A stretch of 37,033 bases of DNA from Conoideocrella luteorostrata (taxonomy: Eukaryota; Ascomycota; Sordariomycetes; Hypocreales; Clavicipitaceae). The position numbers were made by a program, and so were the translations under genes. The notes beneath the pieces are model-generated. The model ran no database searches. It saw nothing but the letters and a program-made list of their open reading frames with translations, and was not told the DNA's origin. This document shows, in pieces, positions 1-8,596 of the stretch (position 1 is the stretch's first letter; each line of letters starts with the position of its first letter). The stretch is from the NCBI GenBank assembly GCA_032433595.1, contig JASWJB010000375.1, positions 1-37,033 on the forward strand, given 5' to 3'.

Positions 1-760
1 ATGACTACTATCTATGAATTCCGTCATCGGACCCGGAAGGTTGTCTCACGATATCTCCACTGGGTCAGAATCCGTAACCGGCTCACTGTGATCCGTAACA
101 CATTTGTAACATGCTCTTCTTGACAAAGAGTGTGTTCAGTGATATTGATAGATGATGTTCTGACTTGATTGATACCCTCTGAAGGGCATCGTGACCTTTC
201 TATATAGTCCTTCAGCGACCGGAATATTCCCTTGAATTTAGTGGCCTTAGGCCTACATTCCTTGGCATCGTGCCATCTTCTTCCACTATCGTACGAATCT
301 AGCTAATATAAGGCATCAGTCATTTCCGAAGGTGCCACTCTAATCTCAACAGAAGCCGGCTTGCAAAGATTCTTCCCGCGAGTGTCCGCTTACCAAGTTA
401 GAACATCCCTATTGTGATCAACTGTGTTTAAAACGCTCTCAAAGCAAAACTAGATGTTAAAGCATTGGAGGCTCTTGATCAGTCTTGCTCTAGCTCCCAG
501 GCTTCTTGTCTATGTTATAAACAATCTCCTTGAGCTTACGAATATAGAGGTCTAACAAGGTATCACGAAATACAATGTCATCGAACTAGAAAACCGCGTC
601 AGGGAGGCAGTCTACCCATATTGCAAGGGAGCTCATAGGAAGGGGTCGAAATTTGAGATCAACGAGCATTTTGGTGTCCGGCGGTTTACACATGGTCACG
701 CCCGTCTTGTTCGTGCCACCGCAGGCAGTATCGCAAATGCAGTTTCTCACACTAATTTCT
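1..760 (-). pseudogene. degenerate coding remnant, unknown family
   Basis: On the minus strand, long runs read as plausible protein but are broken by stops. One frame between about 710 and 440 reads cleanly except for TAG and TAA codons that could each be a C-to-T change from CAG or CAA. It includes the segment FDDIVFRDTLLDLYIRKLKE. Between about 420 and 20 the better reading is in a neighbouring frame (for example RVAPSEMTDALY followed by TAG), which implies a frameshift or lost intron. I do not recognise the family. There is no intact start, and the remnant may continue beyond the left edge. Inference: a gene inactivated by RIP-like mutation. Chance open reading cannot be fully excluded. 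Confidence 0.35.
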
Positions 761-2160
761 GTGTTAGTAAGATGGAGGCTTTAGCAACGGAAAAGAAAAA
801 AATACAATTTCACTGAAGACCAACCCATGAGCAATTCATCTGGTCTTGGTTCAAACTCCTCGCTCTCGTCGCCCAGACATGGACGGCAAGTACGAGCGAA
901 ACCACAGCCAGGTATGGAGAGAAGGCTCACAAGTTGCGATCCAATCATCCTTGGGAGGTTCTTAACGGACCTGCAACACAGCATTTCCTGCTAGAGCCAC
1001 ACGTGTCCAGCGCGCCACTGAGCGAACTTGCATAGGGAAGAAGTAAATCTGGGTTGGCAGAGAGGCTCTCGCCGTTGAGCAGCCAGAACAGACTCCAAGC
1101 AACAACGCGATCAAACAAAGCGATACGGATTACTTGATAGAAATGATGGGAAAGCCGTTGCGTCTTCAAGCCGTGGACAACAACATGGGCTGGCATTTAT
1201 AGGTGGACTACCATGGATGGGATTGATAGATAACCCCCCAAACCACTTTATCGGTGCTTAATGATGATGCAACAGGACTTTCCCTCACGCTTGGGCAACC
1301 GGCTGGCTGTCTGTCATTTTCGGCGCAATTTTTGAGGGTTCTCGGACGTTGGAGGAACGGGACAACTGACATAGGTCTCATAGACGACCATAAATTGATG
1401 GCGAGCTTCGCACGTTGAACGTTGACCATACGCCAGCTTCGGGGAGGCTGGTAAAACATGGTGAATTGGGAACAGCTTGATGAATTGGGTTATCCAGAAA
1501 CCCGACGCCGCACCCTCTACCTCAAACGACCTGACAGACCAGCCACTTTATTGTAAAAACTTAACGGAGTCGACTAGCTGCGTCTACTCCTTCAACACAG
1601 ACCAAGTCTTCTTTGATGTTAAATCTCTGGGTTCTCGTCTTTTTGTCAGCTTGTCGCTGAAGCCCTCGCTCCATAACCCAAATCCCTTCTCAACTGTTGG
1701 CGAGGGCGTGCCTACCCCAGAGCTGCTGGTAACGCGGACGCCTGTTGCAAGTTGCATGTTCTGCAGTGGCCCTTAAAGGCGACGCAGGTGCTAGCAGTTG
1801 TTGGCAGATGAAGTCAACGTACTCCGTCGTAATAATGAAAAAGCGGACCTGGTTAACAGACTGTACATCACAAGTTTACTACTTCTCATGGTCGACACAC
1901 TCTTCCAATGTGTAAACGTACTAGATATCTAGTGGATATATCTTCAGGCTGCTTCTCCGAATCGGATGCAAACCAAGCTCAAAAGCTTACAGTAAGTCAT
2001 TTAACTTATGCGGCAGCAGGCTGGCGCAAATAGCGATTGGTAACTGGCAGAGTCTATGTCTCTAACGCTTCAGCCGGCTCAAAGCGACCATCATCACACA
2101 CCCTCCGGACCATCTCAGCCCGGTCGCATTTCAAGAACTGGCGACGAACTAAGAATGTAA
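761..2160. other. intergenic, no convincing gene
   Basis: Short open stretches occur on both strands, but none has a start context, splice structure or recognisable domain. A minus-strand stretch around 2,155-2,030 reads as protein-like (RRQFLKCDRAEMVRRVCDDG) with an in-frame TAG shortly after, so more degraded coding sequence may lie here. Confidence 0.5.
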
Positions 2161-2262
2161 ATAGGCAAGTAATTTATATTTAATCGGCGCTTTAGATTTT
2201 TAATTTTACGAGATTGAATCCTGTACATACAATAGCACCACAACCCGTTACTCTTGGCTACC
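2161..2262 (+). repeat. diverged repeat, copy A
   Basis: This AT-rich segment aligns by eye with 4,659-4,762 in the same orientation. Both open with TAGGCAA(A/G)TAATT and share ATAGCACC(A/G)CA and TGGCTACC near the end. In the first 19 bases all four differences are transitions, as expected if RIP acted on a duplicated sequence. Short indels separate the matching blocks. The identity of the parent element is unknown. Confidence 0.45.
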
Positions 2263-2838
2263 GAATGGTCCCTCACGCGTCTGAGTACTACACCAAAGAT
2301 CTACGCCGTGAGCCTTGGGGCTTGCCAAAATGGGAAGAATCAGCGCCATCAGTGTACCGTCACTGTGGGATGATGGCCAATCAGGGACACCGGAGAAGCC
2401 TCCAGAACCTCGCCTTCCTCCAATTGGTTTTGTGTCATATTTGCATGTCTTAGGTACTTCAAAGTAACTCTTTGGGCAAAGCTTCAAGGATTTTCATGGC
2501 TTAGACAATGTTACGTCATAAAGACATCACAAAAACGCAACACCAATGAGGACTGGGGCTCTGGTGCGAACAGAGGCTGGCTCAGAGCCCCCGCGCAGCG
2601 ACTCCCGCCTCGTATTGGTTGATTACTTTATCGTGTTCTGAAGGTACGCATGGTGCCAAGAACGCTTCCGGAAGAAAAGTAAAACTCCCCTTGGCATATA
2701 CATGTCTACCTTCTCCTCCCATGAGGCTAATAGCTGATCCCAGTGATAACACTTCAAATCATGTCAAGGCGTCGAAGCTCAGTCGCCACTCAGCATGCTC
2801 CGTTGTGTGTTCCTTCGAACAAGCTAAGTGTAGCAAAG
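2263..2838. other. intergenic, no gene recognised
   Basis: Overlapping open frames occur on both strands between 2,214 and 2,487, but neither looks like a family I know. The TATA box of the next gene lies at the end of this stretch. Confidence 0.5.
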
Positions 2839-2846
2839 TATAAATA
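2839..2846 (+). promoter_or_regulatory. TATA box for the 2,932 gene
   Basis: A perfect TATAAATA lies about 86 nt ahead of the ATG at 2,932. It is downstream of the alternative in-frame ATG at 2,761, which favours the later start. Confidence 0.45.
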
Positions 2847-2931
2847 TGTCGAGCTTGCTATTAGCTCTGCTGTACGTTTCATACACCAGTTAAACCAAGA
2901 CCAGCTATTGTTAAGTGAGGGCTTGGTTGTC

Positions 2932-3483
2932 ATGGCATCTGCCGAAAATTCCCCATCGTCGTCAACCATCTCGGGCTGCAGCTCGAGCAGTCCAGAGAAT
3001 GTCGCCGCTGGGAGAGAACATGGGCATCTGACATCGGCATGCCCTGAAGCTGGCAGTGCTGCTTTCTGCAATACTTGCCACTACGCAAGACGAAGAGGCG
3101 CCCAACCGGCTTGGAGCCATGCTCCACTGAATTGCGAACAGCCCCAGCAGGATTCACCCCTAGCCGCATCTCCTTATAGTACCGAATTGGACAGTGCAGT
3201 GAAAACATCACCAACGGTAAAGCGGCCAGTCAACACGACTGCCACGAGTTGCTACGATTGGAGCCGTCATGGTAGTATGCCGAGCGACAAGAACCAACCA
3301 ATTCCATCTTATATGACACCAGAGTCTATTAGGGCCAGGAATATACTACTGAAATGCGATCTTCCATCCAAGAATTCTACCACAGGGACTCTCGAACCCC
3401 CACTCCCTGTCAAGCATGTCTCATTCTATGAGACCAGCCAAAGTTCGAAGCGACAGAAGCTTGACAAGCCGTGGATTGAGTAG
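2932..3483 (+). CDS. hypothetical Ser-rich protein, 183 aa
   Basis: A single-exon open frame. The chosen ATG follows a TATAAATA box by about 86 nt; an in-frame ATG at 2,761 would add 57 residues but precedes that box. The N-terminus is low-complexity and serine-rich (residues 4-23). A CNTCHYARRRG segment lies near residue 45, and the C-terminus is basic (SSKRQKLDKPW), compatible with a nuclear localisation signal. No signal peptide or membrane segment is visible. I do not recognise the family. Because the flanks are degenerate, it could be a young or decaying gene, and coding status is uncertain. A T-rich stretch just after the stop may belong to the 3' UTR. Confidence 0.4.
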   Translation: MASAENSPSSSTISGCSSSSPENVAAGREHGHLTSACPEAGSAAFCNTCHYARRRGAQPAWSHAPLNCEQPQQDSPLAASPYSTELDSAVKTSPTVKRPVNTTATSCYDWSRHGSMPSDKNQPIPSYMTPESIRARNILLKCDLPSKNSTTGTLEPPLPVKHVSFYETSQSSKRQKLDKPWIE

Positions 3484-4290
3484 AAGATCTAATACGAGTT
3501 CCGATGGAGTTTTTGTTTTTGTTTTGTTTTTTTTCGTTAATGGCGGGGCTTGGTACTCCGTACAAGAGCCAGATATGTGTTGAGACAGGACGGATAGTGA
3601 GCATTTAGGTTAGGGTCATATACTTTCATATCATGGTCCTCGTTTGTCATTTCTTGACGAAATGACACACAGAAATCACCTACAATGTCGTTCAGAGTTG
3701 AGTAACGCGATACTTGAAACGTTCAAACTAAACTATAGAGGGCTTATGAGTCCGAGAGATAAATTCCCGTCCGTGTTAGTGGTGGATAGCTATGGTGGGT
3801 AGCTAGCACTCAGAGCTGTCCACCAAAGAGTTCGACAGCGGCACCTCCTAGTGGAGCATGACAGAAACATGGCAAAAAAGTAAAGTAACAGTATGCAGCC
3901 AGTGCCTAATCTGAGGATAACCGAGTTTCAGACCTTCAAGACTCCCACACAAAAACGATGAATTGATATTCACAATGTATTCATTTCATCATTATTTTAT
4001 TTTATCGCGCACGGAGCTGATCGAGGCTGGGCTGCAAATGATGCAGACTCCAGCGTCCAGTGAGAAGAGACAACGGTGGAGCTGTCTTCGGGAATGACGT
4101 ATCAATGACCAAAGCTGAGCTCAGCCCACAACAGCCTTCAGGACATGTCCTTCGCAGCTGCTCTCTCGGCTTTCGCCACTATTTCATCATCTTGACATAT
4201 ATGTATATTACGACAAATCATGCCGAAATATGTGCATATTCTGCCTATAATATTAATCACTCATCCGACGCGGGGCCGAATTGTACGGAA
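3484..4290. other. intergenic, AT-rich, no intact gene
   Basis: No supported gene. One TACGGAGT-type motif in reverse orientation lies at 3,555-3,562. The stretch becomes AT-rich towards 4,190-4,260, just before the Zn2Cys6 remnant. The open frame from about 4,060 ends inside that remnant and may include its decayed 5' part. Confidence 0.5.
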
Positions 4291-4640
4291 ACGTTAGGTT
4301 CCAAACGACGTCGCGATGGCGTGGCGATAGTCTGTAACGCTTGCCGCCGCAACTAATTCGATATATTAGTTGAGCTTAACGATTTGCAGTGCGACGGTTA
4401 ACATCCAACTTATACGGCTTGCGAAGGCAAAGCAGATGAATGCTATTTCAGAGATGAGTCCGAGACACCACAGAAATCACCATCGCTTGTGCTCGAAATA
4501 ATTCGCCTCCTCAACGCGCTTCCCACCGATGAGGTGATGAATGGACTCCGTGGAATTAGATGGCGATTACTCCACCACCCGCCCTCAAATCCGAGGTCTC
4601 AATTAATTGCACTTCGCAAGCCGATCGGTATATATCGCAG
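4291..4640 (+). pseudogene. RIP-like degraded Zn2Cys6 transcription factor
   Basis: The first piece (about 4,288-4,353) reads GSKRRRDGVAIVCNACRRN, a typical fungal Zn2Cys6 opening, then meets TAA at 4,354. After an acceptor-like TTTGCAG ending at 4,389 the reading resumes with CDG. It then hits TAA at 4,399-4,401, shows Tyr (TAT, 4,411-4,413) where the fourth zinc-binding Cys is expected, and continues TACEGKADECYF. A family-typical linker follows (EIIRLLNALPTDEVMNGLRG). The TAA, a CAT where Arg is usual, and the TAT are each explained by one C-to-T or G-to-A transition. No intact donor site is visible, and the rest of the regulator is absent or unrecognisable. Non-functional. Confidence 0.7.
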
Positions 4641-4658
4641 CTAATATGATTCCCAATA

Positions 4659-4762
4659 GTAGGCAAATAATTCACATGTATCCCACATTTGAGATGTATA
4701 ATATGCGAAAACGGGAATTAAAATCCGTACCTAAAATAGCACCGCAGCTCGTAGTGGCTACC
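4659..4762 (+). repeat. diverged repeat, copy B
   Basis: Partner of the segment at 2,161-2,262, same orientation. It lies directly downstream of the Zn2Cys6 remnant. Differences in the best-aligned block are transitions. Confidence 0.45.
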
Positions 4763-5234
4763 CTAGTCTTCCCATGACGAACCGTTTGATGACAACATGG
4801 ACTCACCAAAACTGGATATGGCTCTACTCTCTCTGTGTATCCAACATACGGTGACGCATAAATAGCCGCTAACTGTACAACGACTCTACGTAGTAATTAG
4901 AGCTATTAATTTGGCCAGTATTACATGGGCCAACGGGGGGGCAGAGCATGGTGGCGATGAGCGACGAGGTAATCCGTACGGAGTAGTTACGTGTTTAGCA
5001 AATAAACTCAGCAGAGTGCAGCGTCAAAACTGTGCAGATCAGATCCTTATGCTATTGCATCACTTGGTGGGGCTTCCGCCTGGAGCCTTGCCGATTGACT
5101 CACCTCGACAGCTGCTAACTACGGGCCGCCCGTCTTTTAAAATATCCCGTTGCGCCATCAAAGCTAGATCGCACGAGCCCTCGCATACATCCCAGCTCCT
5201 AATTTTCCCATCTCGACGGGCCCTTCGTCCAAGC
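4763..5234. other. intergenic / VMS1 promoter
   Basis: No supported gene. A TACGGAGT motif lies at 4,977-4,984. The open frame that runs from about 4,911 through the VMS1 first exon is in another frame and shows no domain. No clear TATA box was found. Confidence 0.5.
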
Positions 5235-7252
5235 ATGGCGACCACAAGCGAGGACATCCTGCGACGACCGCACTACGGTTTGTGTTTGCGCCGTGCCCAG
5301 TGTCCATCTCGCGACGAGCTTCCGCTAACGACCTGCCTCCAGTCTACGATCTGCCGAGCAAAGTACTCGAGAGCCTAGCTCTCAAGGCCGACTCCGACAG
5401 CACACAGGTCGTCGAGGAGGGGATACCGCGAACGCCGACCAAGAAGAGCAGTCCGGATGCGTCTACGGAAAACCTCGTCGGCGCGCAGGCATGCTCGCTC
5501 TGCGGGCTGGCCTTCTCGGCACTGCTCGACCAGCGAAGCCACCTGAAGTCGGATTTTCACCACTATAACCTGAAGCAGAAGATGCGCAGTCGTAAACCCG
5601 TCTCGGAACACGAGTTTGAGAAGCTGATTGGGGATCTTGACGAGTCGCTGTCCGGTTCGGATTCTGAAGAGTCAGACGAGGACGACGAGGACGGAAAGCA
5701 GGACTCTACTCTGACGGCTCTGCTGAAGAGACAGGCGCGATTGTCTGATAAGACAGGTGGCGCGGGGGGCGACGATGTCGAGCCATCGGATGAAACTAGT
5801 CCGGAGAAGCGCAGCCGGGGAAAGCCGCCGCTGATTTGGTTCAAGTCTCCCGTCCTGCCGGAGAACCACTACTTTGGCCTGTACCGGGCCATCCTGACAG
5901 GCGAGGAGCAGAGACATTCCGACCTTGTCGATGTGCTGCGGAAGAAGCAGGTAGAACCTATTTCAGTGCCCAGGCCGGCCAAAGACGGAACGCTACCACC
6001 CATCGCTTATAAGGGGCCCCATGTTTTTCTGTGCATGATTGGAGGCGGACATTTTGCGGCCATGGTTGTTTCCTTGGCTCCTCGCGCTGCCAAAGGCACT
6101 ACCGCCATGAACCGCGAGGCTGTCGTGTTGGCACACAAGACTTTCCACCGATACACCACCCGCAGGAAGCAAGGTGGCTCGCAGTCCGCGAATGACAACG
6201 CCAAAGGAGCCGCACACTCGGCCGGGTCCACGCTGCGACGGTACAACGAGCAAGCTCTGATAGATGATGTGCGGGCATTACTGCACGATTGGAAGGCTCT
6301 ACTGGACACGTCTGAGCTGCTGTTCATACGGGCGACGGGCAAGACGAATAGGAGAACATTGTTCGGGCCCTATGAAGATCAAGTCTTGAAGCACAATGAC
6401 ACGAGACTACGCGGGTTCCCCTTTAGCACGAGACGGGCCACTCAGAACGAGCTAATGAGGTCGTTTATCGAGTTGACGCGTCTGAAAATCAGAGAAATCA
6501 ACCCCGTCGACGAGGCCAGGGAGTCCAAACCAGCCCCGGCAACCCCCAAATCAGCCAGTCCGCAGCAGCCGCCGCCGAAGCCCAAGGCCAAGCTTTCGGA
6601 AGCAGAAGAGACTGCCCTGCTGCACACATCACAGCTGCAAGCGTTTATTCGGCGCTCGAAACTACCCGCGCTGCTTTCGTACCTGACCAAGAACGGCATA
6701 ACTGCCGATTTTGAATTCCAGCCCCCCGAACAAAACCACCATGCTCCCCGGCCGCTTCACCTGGCCGCCGCGCAAAACTCAGCGCCCCTCGTGTTGGGGC
6801 TCTTGACACGAGCAGCGGCCGATCCGACTGTCGTAAACGCCGAGGCCAAGACGCCTTTCGAGTTGGCGGGCGAGAGAGGCACGCGTGACGCCTTCCGGGT
6901 GGCTCGGTCGGAGCTGGGAGAGTCCCAGTGGTCGTGGGATGCAGCTAGAATTCCTGCGGGCATGACCAGGGCTGAAGCGGATGCGAGAGACGAACGGGAA
7001 AAGTCAGAAAATGCCAACAAGGAAGCTGAGCGGCGGAAAGCAGAGGAGGAAAGGCTCCGTGTTGAAGGGCCGCGGGTGGTGGATAAGAAGCCGAGGGGTA
7101 ACGTGCTGGGAGCTTCGATGGCCAAGACGCCGCAGGAACTGAGGGAGGAGGAGGCGAGGGGTCTATCGCCTGAGATGAGGATGAAGTTGGACCGGGAGCG
7201 GCGGGCGAGGGCTGCGGAGGAACGGCTCCGCAAAATGAAAGCCGACAGTTAG
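5235..7252 (+). CDS. VMS1: Vms1/ANKZF1 peptidyl-tRNA hydrolase, ribosome quality control
   Basis: Two exons, 5,235-5,277 and 5,343-7,252. The 65-nt intron has GTTTGT donor, GCTAACG branch site and CCTCCAG acceptor; the product is 650 aa. Order: C2H2 finger (C65, C68, H81, H87); acidic linker (about 115-136); VLRF1 release-factor-like domain (about 177-370) with GGSQ, whose glutamine (residue 295) matches the catalytic Gln of the family; Pro-rich linker; ankyrin-like repeats (about 484-545); charged coiled coil; and a C-terminal VIM-like p97/Cdc48-binding motif (RRARAAEERL). Family knowledge: Vms1 releases nascent chains from tRNA on stalled 60S subunits and works with Cdc48 in cytosol and at mitochondria. 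All hallmark parts are present, so it should be functional. A start inside the intron (5,282) is less likely because it lacks an ATG. Confidence 0.93.
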
Positions 7253-8055
7253 ATACAAGATTGGGCGTAGAGCCCAAATTCATACTGAAATTCGCCATTC
7301 AGTGCGTCACTCACTGCAAGGTGGTATGCGTGTCTGATATCACTCCAGGTTACACACACCTGCGTTTGCGGGCAAAGCTGGTCGCTCTGCCTGAAGGCCC
7401 CCTTTTTCCACGGACCAGCTGCTCAACGCAACATGTAGCTCCGCAGCGCAACTAATCCAGCCTGTTCAAGCACGAAAGAGACAGCATCCCGTTTCCTCGT
7501 AATAGTAACCAGAAGATCATCTTCGTAAATACACTCTTCACTTTGGGCTCGCTCTTCAAGGAGAGCCCTCGCCGCTCAAACCAGAGCCCTGTGAGGTACA
7601 TGCGGCCTCAACACACCGAATCTACCTCTCTTAGCGTCGTACAATCTCCAAACCAAAAGCCTATGAATCACTTCCCCATCATGAACCTCTACATTTCCTG
7701 TTCTCCCCCCCCCTCTTCCCCCCCCAATCCCTTTCCGCCGGTCTTTAAGCCAAGCTCTGCTACCTTATCACCGGCCATGCCTATCAGACCAAGCCAACCA
7801 ATTGCAGGTCGTTTCGAGAGGTCCTCCGTCAGCTGCGCAAAAGACCGTTAATCGTTTTTGCCTGGCCCTCAGTCGAGCTACGCAGTCTGTGTAGCTTGAG
7901 GGGGCCATCAGTGTATGTGTCTGCTCATGAACGCCCAAGTTATTGGTCATGGGACCACCTTTGAGCACTCCCATCTATTGTAGTGGCAAAGGACTGTGAT
8001 AATGGACGTCGTCATGGGGAGCAGAGGACGTTGGTGATTCAATATGGCGTCTGGG
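7253..8055. other. intergenic, no gene recognised
   Basis: Several short open frames but no domain or consistent splice structure. The C-rich tract near 7,705-7,740 is low complexity. Confidence 0.5.
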
Positions 8056-8063
8056 TATATAAG
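8056..8063 (+). promoter_or_regulatory. TATA box for the 8,201 gene
   Basis: TATATAAG lies 145 nt ahead of the ATG at 8,201. A first ATG at 8,097 in another frame would also lie downstream of it. Confidence 0.5.
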
Positions 8064-8200
8064 TCTCGGGAGGTCTGGGTTTGAAGTTTCGCCCGGATGG
8101 ATATCGAGCATCAAGATAGGCCGATCTGCCACATCCTACACCACGATATCTTTGCTACGAAAGAGCTCCTTCAGTACAATCAACCAAAAAACTACACACG

Positions 8201-8596
8201 ATGTCCAACTCTAAAGCGTGTCGAAGATGCCGGTGTGGGTTCCGCGGAACCAAGAGGCGCTGTTCTTGCCGCGGCAAAGGCCGTCTGCCCATCCGGCTTC
8301 GAATGGAAAGCCATCTTATCAACAGATCGATGCAGAAAGACATCGATAACGATACCACGGACTGGTCGGACACAGATTGGTCTGACAATGAGGACCAGGT
8401 GGTCGATGAACCGCCAACGCAGGACAAACAGACCCCCCTGCCGACAAAACCGACCAAGCACGCTCCGAGCGAGCTGGCCATGTCGTCTTTCGGATTAACA
8501 AGCCCAAGCCCTGAAGCTGGTAAGCTTGCTACCCTATCGTTCTCTGTGCTGCGTCCCCCAGCAAGCTATTCTAATTGTATTCTTACAGCGCACTGA
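8201..8596 (+). CDS. small basic/Cys-rich then acidic protein, 108 or 131 aa
   Basis: I do not recognise this protein. Exon 1 is 8,201-8,519. An intron 8,520-8,588 (GTAAGC donor, TTCTTACAG acceptor) leads to a tiny exon ending in TGA at 8,596, giving 108 aa. The 69-nt intron is a multiple of three without an in-frame stop, so the unspliced message also reads through, giving 131 aa with the same stop. The N-terminus is basic with paired cysteines (CRRCRCGF and CSCRGKGR, residues 7-27), possibly a small metal-binding knuckle. The middle carries a repeated acidic DWSD motif (TDWSDTDWSDNED). No signal peptide or membrane segment. The ATG has A at -3; the upstream ATG at 8,097 has a poorer context and no sensible product. 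Confidence 0.5.
   Translation: MSNSKACRRCRCGFRGTKRRCSCRGKGRLPIRLRMESHLINRSMQKDIDNDTTDWSDTDWSDNEDQVVDEPPTQDKQTPLPTKPTKHAPSELAMSSFGLTSPSPEAGKLATLSFSVLRPPASYSNCILTAH

Noticed and set aside
6757..7298. Minus-strand frames opposite VMS1
   Set aside because: Shadow frames of a GC-rich coding exon; no domain.
8097..8498. 133-codon frame overlapping the small Cys-rich gene
   Set aside because: Weak ATG context, no recognisable composition or splice site; the 8,201 frame has both a splice pair and structured motifs.
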